A program made the translations under genes and the position numbers. From SIAQ01 sp964484265 (GTDB lineage Bacteria; Planctomycetota; Planctomycetia; Gemmatales; Gemmataceae), in the NCBI GenBank assembly GCA_964484265.1, contig CAZAFH010000024.1:1-64000 (forward strand): 64,000 nucleotides of DNA, read 5' to 3'. The notes under the pieces were generated by a model. It saw only the letters and a list, made by a program, of their open reading frames with translations, was not told where the DNA came from and did not search any database. Of this stretch, positions 16,168 through 25,302 are shown in pieces. Numbering within the stretch: position 1 is the first letter of the stretch; each line of letters starts with the position of its first letter.

Positions 16168-18069
16168 TCACCCGTTCAATTCCACAGCTTCTTCCCAATG
16201 GTCATAGAGTTGCTTGAGTTTCACCTTCAGGTCTTCGAAGGCCTGCATCTTTTCCTGGACTTTCGCACCTTCGCGATAGAGATCCGGCGACGCCAATTCC
16301 GCTTCCAGATTCTTGAGCCGAGCTTCCTCGGCGCCGATCTCCGTTTCGATTTCGGCGACTTTTCGATAGGGGAACTGCCGTTTTCGCTTAGCGGGTTTGG
16401 CCGCGGCGCTGGCTTCGTCTTTGGGAGTTTCTTTTTTCGCTGAACTTTCGGGCTTTTCGGGCTCCTGAAGAAGCCGCATGCGTTCGTACGTGTCGTAGTT
16501 GCCGTAGATGACGTGAACACGGCCATTGCCCTCGAACACGAGCAGGACATCGACGACCTTGTTCAGGAAGTAGCGATCATGGCTGACGACAATGGCAGTT
16601 CCTTCGAAATCGCGCATGGCCTGTTCGAGGGAATCGCAGGCCCAAAGGTCGAGGTGGTTGGTCGGCTCGTCGAGGATCAGCACATTGACGCCGTCGGAAA
16701 CGAGTTTCGCCAGGGCGGCCCGACTGCGCTCGCCGCCGGAGAGCTTTCCGACGGACTGATAGACCTGATCGCCGCCGAGACCGAAACGGGCGAGGAGATT
16801 GCGCATCGCCTGCTCGTTGGCGTCGGGATCGTCGGCGGGCCAAACGGCTCGGATGACCGTTTTCTCTGGATCGAGCGAATGCAGGTGCTGATCGTAGTAG
16901 CCATATTCCACGAGATGCCCGTGCTTGACGTCGCCGCGATCGGCTTTTTCCTCGCCGAGGAGGATCTTGAGCAGCGTCGTCTTGCCGCACCCGTTCGGAC
17001 CCATGATGCCCAGGCGCTGGCCTCGTTTGAGCATAAACGTCAGGTCTTTGAAGAGCGGGCGGTCGTACGCTTTGGTCAGGCCGTCTACTTGCAGGACGAC
17101 GTCGCCGGTGCGTTTGACGGCGCCAAAATGCATGTGCGGCGAGTCGATCCAGGTCGGGCGTTCGACACGTTCGAGGCGATCAAGCTGTTTCTGCCGTGAT
17201 TGTGCCTGTTTGTGCAGCTGGCCATAGTGCACGCGACGGATGTACTCCTCCTGTTTCTCGATGTGCTCCTGCTGGGCTTCCCACGACTTGAGTCGCTGCT
17301 CGTAGCGCTCGCGGCGAAGGCGCCAGTAGGCGTCGTAGTTGCCCGGATAGCTCTCGAGGCTCTGCGCGCTCATCTCGAAGATTTTCGTGACGACCTTGTT
17401 CAAGAAATAGCGATCATGACTGACGATGAGCATCGCCTCGGGTTGCTTGATCAGGTAGTCTTCCAGCCAGCGCGTGGCGTCGATATCGAGGTGGTTGCTC
17501 GGTTCGTCGAGCAGCATCACGTCGGGCGCGGCAAGAAGCAACTTCGCGAGCATGAGCCGGCTTTGCTGGCCGCCGGAGAAGGTGTCAACGGCGCGATCGT
17601 AATCCTCCTTGCGAAAGCGCAGGCCGTCGAGCACCGATTCGATCTGGTGGTCGATGTTGTAAGCGTCGTGGAAATGGAGCATCTCATTCAGGCGATCGTA
17701 GCGGTCGGACAGCGATTTCTTCTGACTTTCGTCGGTCGCCTTGGCCAATGCCTCGGCCGTGGCGACCAGGTCGTTTTGGGCGGCGACGAGCGCGTCGAGT
17801 GCCGTGCGGGCTTCGTTGAAAAGCGTCTGGCCTGGCGCGAAATCGGGCTGCTGCCGAAGGAGCGAAACCCGGGCGCCAGCGTGCAGGCGCACCTCGCCGG
17901 TGTCCGGAGCGTCGAGGCCGGCGAGGATCCGCATCAGCGTCGTCTTGCCGACACCATTGGGACCGACCAGTCCGACGCGCTGCCCGGAGAACAGCTCAAA
18001 GCCAATCTCCCGGAAGAGTGGCTCGGCATCGAATCCGCGTGAAAGACCTTCACAGCTAAGCAACAACAT
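16168..18069 (-). CDS. ABC-F ATPase (Uup/YdiF-like translation factor)
   Basis: This 633-residue soluble protein has two ABC domains and no membrane part. Domain 1 has Walker A GPNGVGKTT (about 35-43), signature FSGGQQSR and Walker B LLDEPSNHLD. Domain 2 has GPNGCGKTT, LSGGERSR and LILDEPTNHLD. The linker between them (RRVHYGQLHKQAQSRQKQLDRLERVERP) corresponds to the P-site tRNA-interaction motif of ABC-F proteins. The C terminus has a Lys/Ala-rich hinge and a coiled coil (VAEIETEIGAEEARLKNLEAELASPDLY), as in Uup. Such proteins act on ribosomes or nucleic acids to relieve stalled states. The ATG at 18069 begins directly with strand 1 (MLLLSCEGL). Confidence 0.9.
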   Translation of the reverse strand: MLLLSCEGLSRGFDAEPLFREIGFELFSGQRVGLVGPNGVGKTTLMRILAGLDAPDTGEVRLHAGARVSLLRQQPDFAPGQTLFNEARTALDALVAAQNDLVATAEALAKATDESQKKSLSDRYDRLNEMLHFHDAYNIDHQIESVLDGLRFRKEDYDRAVDTFSGGQQSRLMLAKLLLAAPDVMLLDEPSNHLDIDATRWLEDYLIKQPEAMLIVSHDRYFLNKVVTKIFEMSAQSLESYPGNYDAYWRLRRERYEQRLKSWEAQQEHIEKQEEYIRRVHYGQLHKQAQSRQKQLDRLERVERPTWIDSPHMHFGAVKRTGDVVLQVDGLTKAYDRPLFKDLTFMLKRGQRLGIMGPNGCGKTTLLKILLGEEKADRGDVKHGHLVEYGYYDQHLHSLDPEKTVIRAVWPADDPDANEQAMRNLLARFGLGGDQVYQSVGKLSGGERSRAALAKLVSDGVNVLILDEPTNHLDLWACDSLEQAMRDFEGTAIVVSHDRYFLNKVVDVLLVFEGNGRVHVIYGNYDTYERMRLLQEPEKPESSAKKETPKDEASAAAKPAKRKRQFPYRKVAEIETEIGAEEARLKNLEAELASPDLYREGAKVQEKMQAFEDLKVKLKQLYDHWEEAVELNG

Positions 18070-18117
18070 GGTGATATTGTACGAACGGAACGTAATGCGT
18101 AGTCGCGGCGCTCGGCC

Positions 18118-19176
18118 TTACTGCTTGGCCGCCGGCGACTTGAGAAACAGATCGACGAAGCGAGTCTCGGCGACGAGCGGGCGGGCTTGTTCGAAGAAGC
18201 CGACGGCTGCTTCGCGATCGCCGTCGTACCACGCGAGATAGCCGAGCAGAAACAGAGCGTCGGCGTTTTTGGGATTCTGCCGATGCGCTTTCTTCACCAT
18301 GTCGAGGTGTTCGGCCCACAGGGGAATTTGGTCGGCGTACAATTCCGTCTTGGGGCGGAAACCGTTCAGGTGAAAGTGCGGGTTCCGCTTCAAACCTGCT
18401 TCGATCTGCACGACGGCGTCGCTGAGCCGACCCATTGCGATCGTGGTGTGTGCCTGCAAGAACCAGGCGCGGGCCAGGTTCGGCGTGAGTTCGGCGGCGT
18501 CGCGAAAATTCCGCAGCGCCAGCGCGAATTCTCCCGCGCGGAACGCTTTCGACCCAGAATCCACGAGTTGAGCGCCATCCAGGGCCGGAGCAGGCTTTCG
18601 CACGATCGGCGGCTGCGGCATGTTGGCGACCTCGGCCGCGACTCGCAGCTTTTTCTCTGCCGGCGGCACGACGCGCGCCAGTTCCGGTTTCGCTTGCGGA
18701 TTCGCCTCTGCCTTACCCAGAACCGCAGCCCGTTTGCCCCAAATCTTCGCCGCCGACTCGACGTCCAGATCGATCCCCGAGAGATCGTAGTCTTCCATGT
18801 ACGGCGCCAAACCGGTTCGCCCTTGAATCAACAATGCCGGCTGAGTCACGGTCACGGTAATGCGCTGATCGACGGCTCCCATGGCCGGGAACGGATAGCC
18901 GTAGGGGAAGTAAGGATAGGCGTAAGGATAATAAGTCGCCGGGAAAAAAGCGCCTGGACCGACCGCGCCGGGAATCACCGGCAGCACCGCCGCCGCCGCC
19001 CCGCCTGTCGGGATGAAGCCATTGATTCGCAGTCCGCCACGTTTGTAGTGAAAGTCGATCCCGTTTGGCAGCACGACCGGCATTCCCACGACCGGCGGCG
19101 GAAAGAACTGCGCCGACGCCTCCGCGCTGAGCACGCCCGCGATCAACATCGCAATAACGCAACGGATCCGTGTCAT
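18118..19176 (-). CDS. Secreted TPR protein with Tyr/Pro-rich segment
   Basis: This 352-residue protein has a signal peptide (MTRIRCVIAMLIAGVLSAEASA) followed by QFFPPPVVGMPVVLPNG. A low-complexity stretch of Tyr, Pro and Phe (YYPYAYPYFPYGYPFPAMG, about 81-99) comes next. The C-terminal half has TPR-like helices: SKAFRAGEFALALRNFRDAAELTPNLARAWFLQAHTTIAMGRLSDAVVQIEAGL and NADALFLLGYLAWYDGDREAAVGFFEQA. It probably acts in the periplasm or at the envelope as a scaffold. AAGGA lies before the start. It is followed closely by the ABC-F gene on the same strand, but a functional link is not evident. Confidence 0.78.
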   Translation of the reverse strand: MTRIRCVIAMLIAGVLSAEASAQFFPPPVVGMPVVLPNGIDFHYKRGGLRINGFIPTGGAAAAVLPVIPGAVGPGAFFPATYYPYAYPYFPYGYPFPAMGAVDQRITVTVTQPALLIQGRTGLAPYMEDYDLSGIDLDVESAAKIWGKRAAVLGKAEANPQAKPELARVVPPAEKKLRVAAEVANMPQPPIVRKPAPALDGAQLVDSGSKAFRAGEFALALRNFRDAAELTPNLARAWFLQAHTTIAMGRLSDAVVQIEAGLKRNPHFHLNGFRPKTELYADQIPLWAEHLDMVKKAHRQNPKNADALFLLGYLAWYDGDREAAVGFFEQARPLVAETRFVDLFLKSPAAKQ

Positions 19177-19207
19177 CGTCGTCGGTCCTTTTTGCAGGGG
19201 ACAGGAA

Positions 19208-19612
19208 TCAGCTGTTTCTCAGGGAGCGCCAGGGTTCTTCCTTGCTCATGTCGATCAGCGCGGGGCCTGCTATTTTGGCAGGCGACAGAATCGCGAGAAA
19301 ACGCAGCGTATCGGTTCCCGCGTTGTAAGTGCCGTGGACCACGTCGATCGGAATGTGGGCCATTTCGCCCGCCTTCAGGATCTTCTTTTCGCGATCAACC
19401 CACTGCTCGGCCGTGCCTTCGAGAATATAGATAATCTCTTCCATCTCGGGATGCCTGTGAAACTCGTGAGCCTGGCCCGGAGGCATATGCACGCGGACGA
19501 GCAGCAATTTCTCCGCATCGACGATATCCGGCCGGCACAGCCAATCATGTGGGCCCCACGGCAGCTGATCGACTTTCATCTCGGCCGAGGTCACGAATCG
19601 CTGCAATGGCAT
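19208..19612 (-). CDS. Single-domain cupin protein
   Basis: This 134-residue protein has a classic cupin fold. Motif 1, HEFHRHPEMEEIIYILEGTAEQ (about 50-71), supplies the His, His and Glu metal ligands. Motif 2, PIDVVHGTYNAG, supplies the third His. There is no signal peptide, so it is cytoplasmic. Small cupins of this kind are dioxygenases, isomerases or sugar/ligand binders, and the substrate cannot be told from sequence. GGAG precedes the start by 6 bases. It lies 31 bases beyond the end of the secreted TPR gene on the same strand. Confidence 0.82.
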   Translation of the reverse strand: MPLQRFVTSAEMKVDQLPWGPHDWLCRPDIVDAEKLLLVRVHMPPGQAHEFHRHPEMEEIIYILEGTAEQWVDREKKILKAGEMAHIPIDVVHGTYNAGTDTLRFLAILSPAKIAGPALIDMSKEEPWRSLRNS

Positions 19613-19786
19613 CCCGCGCTCCTTTTACTTTCTCTCGATCATAGGCGAAATCCGCAAAACTTGCAAACTCTGTTTTGTCAGAATTCGAAGATCGAAAACG
19701 AACAAAGGCACGAAAGGCAATCTCGCGAATTGCCTCTCATGCCTTCGTCGTTTTCGTGTTCGAGATCAACCCGTCGCGCGGCCCGA

Positions 19787-20176
19787 TTAATTCACGCGGA
19801 TCGGAACCTGCTTCGGCTGCACCGCTTCCTGTTTGGGCAGATGCACGGTCAACACGCCGTTCTTGTGATCGGCATGAATCTTGGATGCGTCGATCGTTTC
19901 GTGAACCTGGAAAACGCGATAGTAGTCGCCGAATTCGAATTCGCGGAACACGACATTGCCCTTCCCCTCCGGATGCGAAACTTTCCCGCGCACGACCAAC
20001 TCGCCATTTTCGTAGCGAAGATCGATGTTGTCAGGCTTCACGCCCGGCATGTCCGCGGAAACCAGTATCTCCGTCGGCGTTTCAAAGATATCGACACGCG
20101 GCGAGAAAAACTTGTCGCTCCGAGTCTCCTCGGCCAATGGGTTTTTAGCGACAGCACAGCACGAATTATCCGACAT
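19787..20176 (-). CDS. Small heat-shock protein Hsp20, copy 1
   Basis: This 129-residue alpha-crystallin domain protein starts MSDNSCCAVAK. The core contains PRVDIFETPTEILVSADMPGVKPDNIDLRYENGELVVRGKV and ends ADHKNGVLTVHLPKQEAVQPKQVPIRVN, including the GVLTVHLPK strand typical of Hsp20. Such ATP-independent holdases keep unfolding clients soluble for DnaK and ClpB, and clpB is also in this window. A CC pair near the N terminus is unusual. The start is ATG 20176; upstream residues are not conserved-looking. It lies 97 bases downstream of the other hsp20 on the same strand, so the two may be one operon. Confidence 0.88.
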   Translation of the reverse strand: MSDNSCCAVAKNPLAEETRSDKFFSPRVDIFETPTEILVSADMPGVKPDNIDLRYENGELVVRGKVSHPEGKGNVVFREFEFGDYYRVFQVHETIDASKIHADHKNGVLTVHLPKQEAVQPKQVPIRVN

Positions 20177-20273
20177 GGCATGGCTCCTAATATTTCTGAG
20201 TGAATAATCCCATACACCGCAAACGAAAACAAATACGTTTGCCAAGGACTACGGACCAAGGACTACGGACGAG

Positions 20274-20708
20274 TTACGCTTTGATCGCAATCTTGCGCGG
20301 TTTGGCCGCCTCGTGTTTCGGCAAGCGGATCGTCAATAGGCCGTTCTCGAAGCGCGCCTCGACGGCGGCTTCGTTGACGGCGAAGGGCAGCGTCAGCACG
20401 CGCGTGAATTTGCCGAACGAGCGCTCGTTGCGATGTTGAACGCCTTTTTCGACGGCTGGTGCCTTGCGCTCACCCTTGATCGTCAATTGATTCTGGCCCG
20501 TGACGAAAATCTCGAGATCGGACAACTCGAGGCCAGGCAATTCAGCTTCGAGGTGGAGCACATCTTGCTCCTCGCGCAGATTGACGACCGGAAACTCGCC
20601 GAGGCCGAACGGATGGTTGCCGTAGCGATCGAACAGCCGATTGACTTCGTGCTGCATCTCGCCGAGGCTGCGCCAAAACGGGTGAACGGTGGAACGTGAG
20701 AAGAACAT
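20274..20708 (-). CDS. Small heat-shock protein Hsp20, copy 2
   Basis: This 144-residue protein has an N-terminal arm (MFFSRSTVHPFWRSLGEMQHEVNRLFDRYG). The alpha-crystallin domain runs from FPVVNLREEQDVLHLEAELPGL to ENGLLTIRLPKHEAAKPRKIAIKA. The R-x-L motif of the final strand and the A-x-x-E-N-G-L-L-T-I-x-L-P-K box are intact. A perfect AAGGAGG site lies 8 bases before the ATG at 20708, so strong expression is likely. The two Hsp20 proteins differ clearly, so they may form hetero-oligomers, as IbpA/IbpB do; that is inference. Confidence 0.9.
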   Translation of the reverse strand: MFFSRSTVHPFWRSLGEMQHEVNRLFDRYGNHPFGLGEFPVVNLREEQDVLHLEAELPGLELSDLEIFVTGQNQLTIKGERKAPAVEKGVQHRNERSFGKFTRVLTLPFAVNEAAVEARFENGLLTIRLPKHEAAKPRKIAIKA

Positions 20709-21047
20709 GGTTGAACCTCCTTAGGTCGAAATGGCCGCGATGCGCGCACGACGTACGCAGACCATCGCACGTGATTTTTCGTAATCGTTTTTACGTATCC
20801 CTGTTCCGAGGGATTGGTGTCGGCGAGTCGCCTGCCGACTGTGAAACAAGTTGCAATCGGCGTGCCAATGCCATTCCCGTGTTGCGGATCCGCGTTTTTG
20901 ATTGCTGCAAGTTGTTGGTTTTTTTCAGGTTCCGATCGGTACTCGAGCAAGTGATTTGCGGAGCAATCGAATCGAAGCCGAGACGACATGTGTCAAAATG
21001 GCATGGCTTCGCTGCACCGCGCTCGAAGCGTCTGATCGGCAACTGGA
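20709..21047. other. Leader and promoter region of the hsp20 pair
   Basis: This gap holds no gene. A perfect inverted repeat ATCCCT/AGGGAT lies at 20797-20814 with a 6-base loop, about 90-105 bases upstream of the hsp20 start. It could be a regulator site, but it does not match CIRCE. The sequence from 20815 to 21047 shows nothing I can name. Confidence 0.3.
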
Positions 21048-22571
21048 CTAGACGAAATTCCGCAAGAAGAACGATCGCAGCATCTCTTCCGGATATAGGC
21101 AAAATGCGTAGTCGCGCCGTGATGCGACCGCGTGGAGGCGCGACTCATGGTCGGCAGTTTCGAGGGCGGCGCGGGTTTGCTGAAATTGCTGCGCTAACAG
21201 AGGATGCATCACCGAGTTGATGGCGCGGATGTGATAAAACCGCTCGGCGCGTTCCTTGTGGGTGCGCCCGTCACGTGCGATCCAGCGGCGCTTCTCCACG
21301 GCCTCTTCGCTGGTGGGCAGCGATCGCTCTGGCTGATAGGTCAATTCGCGGAGCACCCGATGCCATCGGCGCCGGCGCTCTACTGCGTCGGGAAACGGCG
21401 GCAACGGCAGATGAAGCGTGGCCGAGAGGATCAAGAACGCAGGCGGCGTGACGCCGAAAAAGCGCTGGATGATATGGTCGGTCAAGGCGTCATAGATCCC
21501 GCCGCCGATGCCGTGAATGAAAAGGTCGGCAACGAACAAGCGCAGGAACATCGTCGTCGTCAAGGCGCGCGAGCGGATCTTGTAGCCTTGCGCTTCCAGC
21601 GAGCGCCAGGTTGCGACGCCGTCTCGGTGCGGAATGGTTGGCCCGGTCTCGACACCGATTCGCAATTGAATGGAGTAACCCCTCGGCTTCGCGAACAACC
21701 GCTCGCGCCGGCTGGCGCCGACTTTCCACGCCCAGAACGGGATCTCGAGAAATTCGCCTTCCTTCGCCAAATCCGGGACGGGATGGTTCTTGCTGCGAAT
21801 GCCATGCGCGAGCCGATAGGCGTGCACGGTTTCGTTGTAAAAGGCGTGAAATTCCTGCAATCGCGTCAGTATCGCCCATGCGAAAGTCGCGAACGCCTCG
21901 CTGCCGCACGCTCGGCTCATGGGCGCTTCCGCCTGTGCGACGCCCCAGCGCTGCTCGATGCGCCGGCGTGCGCGTGCGAATCGTTCACCCAGGAGGCCCG
22001 ACCTCGGCATGTCGCGCCAGAAATTCACCAACATCGGGTCGAATTCCCAGGAAGCCGACAGTTCCGCGAAGCGCTCGGGCACGGACGCGAAGGTCGCCTC
22101 ATCCAGAACGGCGCGTTCTTCGTACGGCATCTCCGGCGCGGCACGATCGATCGGTAGTCTGGCCAGACGCTCGCCCGCGGGAATGTGAAGCAAAGCAGAT
22201 TTTGCGGTGTCGGTGTCGATGACGAGATTGAGCGACGCGGAGCCAAGTTGTTTCGCTAGCTGATGCATCGCGAAGTTTTTGAACCAGACACCGGGATGGA
22301 ATAGCTCGGGTTGATGGCCCGCGACTAGCCAAAGATCGCCCGAAATCGGCTTGACTGATTCGGCAGCGGCGCGATGGTAGTCTTGCGAGAGGGTTGATAA
22401 TTCACGGCGTGCGAGTTGTCGACACTCAGCGAAAGTCAGGTTCGGCAGCGGCAGCGAATAATCCGCGAGCAGGCGGCGATTACGTTCTACGATTTCGCCG
22501 ACCCGATCGAGCGCGGGCGCCGCCAGGATTTCGCCGTGCTTGGTCGGCGCACGCAGGGCCGGGAGCGTCAC
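21048..22571 (-). CDS. Uncharacterised protein, weakly BshC-like
   Basis: This 507-residue protein is best started at the GTG at 22571, which overlaps the upstream TGA as GTGA and has GAGGAG at the right distance. The start at ATG 22613 would overlap the upstream gene by 46 bases. Motifs include DLWLVAGHQPELFHPGVWFKNFAMHQLAKQL. This resembles the T-G-Q-Q-x-G-L-F-x-G-P segment of BshC, the enzyme that adds cysteine in bacillithiol synthesis. NLVIDTDTAKSALLHIP follows, as does IPFWAWKVGASRRERLF. The C-terminal half (FHGIGGGIYDALTD-like) is not typical of BshC. The relation is inference, and the protein could be a novel relative. Confidence 0.6.
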   Translation of the reverse strand: MTLPALRAPTKHGEILAAPALDRVGEIVERNRRLLADYSLPLPNLTFAECRQLARRELSTLSQDYHRAAAESVKPISGDLWLVAGHQPELFHPGVWFKNFAMHQLAKQLGSASLNLVIDTDTAKSALLHIPAGERLARLPIDRAAPEMPYEERAVLDEATFASVPERFAELSASWEFDPMLVNFWRDMPRSGLLGERFARARRRIEQRWGVAQAEAPMSRACGSEAFATFAWAILTRLQEFHAFYNETVHAYRLAHGIRSKNHPVPDLAKEGEFLEIPFWAWKVGASRRERLFAKPRGYSIQLRIGVETGPTIPHRDGVATWRSLEAQGYKIRSRALTTTMFLRLFVADLFIHGIGGGIYDALTDHIIQRFFGVTPPAFLILSATLHLPLPPFPDAVERRRRWHRVLRELTYQPERSLPTSEEAVEKRRWIARDGRTHKERAERFYHIRAINSVMHPLLAQQFQQTRAALETADHESRLHAVASRRDYAFCLYPEEMLRSFFLRNFV

Positions 22572-23317
22572 CGGCAACTCCTCGCGTCGATGGCGCACGC
22601 CAGGTTCGGCCATTCGCACGCGGAAGCGGTATCGACAAGCGCGTCGGCTATAACGCGGCGATAATGTGATAGCCGTTCGCCAGCATCGTTGAGCACGCCG
22701 CCGAACGCGCGATTGGGATCGAGATACAGCCGAGGCACGCCGACTTCCTTCACGCGAAGACCCAGCCGAGCGGCTTGCACCCACAGTTGGAGCGGCATGC
22801 CCCAACCCGTCTCGGTAATGTTCAGTTTGGCCAGTGCCGAGGTTCGATAGGCTTTGAATCCGCAAAAGGAATCGGTCAAATTCAGGCCGAACTGCTCGTT
22901 AAGCTCGCGGGTGATCGTTGCGTTGATCTGGCGCCGATCTTCCGGCGTTGGCAGGCTGTGCTGGCGGAACTCGCGCAGGTATCGGCTGCCGCTGACGATG
23001 TCGGCATCGTGAATCGCTTCGAGCAGCACGGGAATGCGGGCTGGCTCGTGTTGCCCATCGCAGTCCATGGTCACGAGGATGTCAAAATCGGTGCGGAGCG
23101 CATAATCAAACGCCGAGATGATCGCCGCTCCGTAGCCGAGGTTTCGCGAATGCGTCACGACGCGAAGATCGGGAACCTGGGCGAGGTATTCGGCCGTGCG
23201 ATCGGTGGAGCCATCGTTGATGACGACGATGTTCGGTGAATAACGGCGCACCTCGCGGAGGACGTTATGGAGGTGGCGTTCTTCGTTGTAAACGGGAATC
23301 GCGGTGAGGAAGTTCAT
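22568..23317 (-). CDS. Family 2 glycosyltransferase (dolichol-phosphate-mannose synthase type)
   Basis: This 249-residue GT-A enzyme has AIPVYNEERHLHNVL (about 6-20), NDGSTD (nucleotide-binding), and MDCDGQHEPARIPVL with the metal-binding DxD-type pair. LTDSFCGFKAYR matches the polyprenyl-phosphate sugar synthase subgroup. There are no membrane spans, so it probably binds the membrane peripherally or glycosylates a soluble acceptor. It starts at ATG 23317. Its stop overlaps the BshC-like gene start by 4 bases (GTGA), suggesting the two products act together. The upstream gene on the same strand is the cyclase-like lipoprotein, 81 bases away. Confidence 0.87.
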   Translation of the reverse strand: MNFLTAIPVYNEERHLHNVLREVRRYSPNIVVINDGSTDRTAEYLAQVPDLRVVTHSRNLGYGAAIISAFDYALRTDFDILVTMDCDGQHEPARIPVLLEAIHDADIVSGSRYLREFRQHSLPTPEDRRQINATITRELNEQFGLNLTDSFCGFKAYRTSALAKLNITETGWGMPLQLWVQAARLGLRVKEVGVPRLYLDPNRAFGGVLNDAGERLSHYRRVIADALVDTASACEWPNLACAIDARSCR

Positions 23318-23397
23318 GATCGCCCTCGCGGATGGTTTACACCATTCTAACCGCGAGGCGAAAGATGTCAAATTGTTGAGGTAGGCGACAGCAGGCG

Positions 23398-25086
23398 TCA
23401 AGGCTGAAGCGCGAGCCGAGGCAGGCCGCGGACGAGATTGGCGCGGGCGAGGAACAACAAGGCGAACGACGTGTCCGGGATGCCCGAGTGGCGGTCACGC
23501 CAGCTGCCGTCGGCTTGTTGGTGCGCGAGAATGACGCCGGCGCCCCAGTGATACCAGCTCTTCGTGCCAATGGTCGGCGTGCCATACGAGACAGCAACGC
23601 GTTCGACGGACCACAGGTAATACAAGTCGCCGCGAGCGTCGGCGCCGACGAGCGAGCCGGTTTTCCCTTTGCCTGGAGCTTTTCCTTTGCCTTTGCCCTT
23701 TGGCGGCGGGTTCGCGCCAGGCGCTTTGCCGATGGTGGACGCAAGATAGGCAAAGCCCTTTTTCACGGCGGGGTCGGCGGCAGCGACGCCGGCGTTTCGA
23801 CCTGCCAGCTGCAAGTCCAATCCCAGCGCCAGGGCCATTCCGAGCAGGCCGGTGCAGGTCATCGAGTCGGCTTGCTTGTGATCCCAGCCGTGGTATCCCC
23901 AGCTGCCGTCGAAATTCTGCGATGAGCGAAACCGCCGCTCCACGAGCACCAGCGTGCGGTCCATCGGCACGCCATGCCGGCGCGCCGCCCAAAGCCCCAT
24001 GATGGCGAATTGCGTGTTGGAATTGTCGTCGCCTTCTTTCCGCTCCACCATCCGAAACGTTCCACCAGGTCCAATGTTCAAGGCCGGCACGTTTCTGAGT
24101 GCAGGAGGCAGAGGCTGCACGCCGCCGGGTCCGAGCACGGGCCTGAGTTGCATCTCCCGGCTCTGCGCCGTGTTAAACGACGTGGATTCCTTTTTCAGCG
24201 GATTTTTGAATTTCGGATCGTCCTTCCGCAGCGGATCGAGAAGTTTGGGCAACGGCTCGATGCCTTTTTTCAACTTCGGATCCTTCTCGAGCGGATTCAA
24301 CAGCGGATCTTTCGGCTTGAGCGGATTTGTCAACGGCCCATTCTTTGTCAATGGATTGGTCAGCGGGCCTTCCAGAGGCAGCGGGTTTGGCAGAGGCGTT
24401 GGGTTGGATACGATCTTCTTCAACGGCGGAAGGTCTTCCAGCATCGTCAGCAGAATCGTCTCTTCAGGCTGCGTCAACACCGGGCAATCGTAGGTCCAGC
24501 CGCCACGACCGTTCTGCCCAGCGACGAGCCGTGCTGCAAAGCTGCGGATGACTTTCCGATCGGCAGGCTGATCCAGGCGGTCGAGAAACATGATCGCCAG
24601 CGATAGCGAGTAAGTGTCCCGCAAACGCGGCGAAGAAGCCCTGACCGCCCGCGCTGCATTGGCGATCAACGGATCGTCCGCCGGCATGCCGCACTCGACG
24701 AGCGTCAACGCGCCAATCGCCAGTCGGCCAATGGAGTGCGAGCCGTCCTCCTGCCCGCTTTGCTTAGCTAGGTTCGCCTTGAGATACCGGACGCCCCGGT
24801 CGATCGCCAGATTGATGCGTCGCTGGTCCGCTTCGGAGACGGCGATCTTCAGTTCCGGTCCGCGCGGCTGGACTTTCTCGGCAGGGAGAGCGTTTTTCTT
24901 CGGCGCAATTTGAGCCGCAGTTAGTTCAGGCTTGCTCGCGTCTAATTCAATCTCGGCGTTTGTGTCAAGCGGCGTCGCGGCCGAGCTGTTGCAACTGGCA
25001 AGGACGGCAACGAAGAAGGCTCCCAGAGTGCAATGGACAAAAGTGAGCCATCGAATCGCTGAACGTGTTGGCATGTGGTGTCGCAT
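23398..25086 (-). CDS. Squalene-cyclase-like (terpenoid cyclase fold) lipoprotein
   Basis: This 562-residue protein has a lipoprotein signal with lipobox LASC (C32) from the ATG at 25086. Two alpha-toroid blocks flank a low-complexity linker. The N block has INLAIDRGVRYLKANL and GRGGWTYD. The C block has QNFDGSWGYHGWD and QADGSWRDRH: QW-like repeats. The linker (about residues 215-310) repeats NPLT/NPLK-type units rich in Pro, Leu and Lys. QW repeats and a toroid are seen in squalene/hopene cyclases, but the catalytic DxDD acid motif is not visible, and planctomycete relatives are uncharacterised secreted proteins. An enzymatic role is therefore doubtful. Confidence 0.75.
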   Translation of the reverse strand: MRHHMPTRSAIRWLTFVHCTLGAFFVAVLASCNSSAATPLDTNAEIELDASKPELTAAQIAPKKNALPAEKVQPRGPELKIAVSEADQRRINLAIDRGVRYLKANLAKQSGQEDGSHSIGRLAIGALTLVECGMPADDPLIANAARAVRASSPRLRDTYSLSLAIMFLDRLDQPADRKVIRSFAARLVAGQNGRGGWTYDCPVLTQPEETILLTMLEDLPPLKKIVSNPTPLPNPLPLEGPLTNPLTKNGPLTNPLKPKDPLLNPLEKDPKLKKGIEPLPKLLDPLRKDDPKFKNPLKKESTSFNTAQSREMQLRPVLGPGGVQPLPPALRNVPALNIGPGGTFRMVERKEGDDNSNTQFAIMGLWAARRHGVPMDRTLVLVERRFRSSQNFDGSWGYHGWDHKQADSMTCTGLLGMALALGLDLQLAGRNAGVAAADPAVKKGFAYLASTIGKAPGANPPPKGKGKGKAPGKGKTGSLVGADARGDLYYLWSVERVAVSYGTPTIGTKSWYHWGAGVILAHQQADGSWRDRHSGIPDTSFALLFLARANLVRGLPRLALQP

Positions 25087-25302
25087 GGGTTCCGCCCGAA
25101 TGGGAAAGATAGACCTGTTCTGCAAAATGGAAATGACCCAAGGAAAATAATATTGAATTTGAAACTAATTCGAGGAAGAAAGACGTGCACACACCAATTT
25201 CACATGCATCTCGCCTTGCGTGGTATTGCTTAAACCACTACACTGCCATTTTCGGCGCTGCGTGGGCGGCGTTGGTTCGAAACGGATGCATGAGGCGCGA
25301 GA

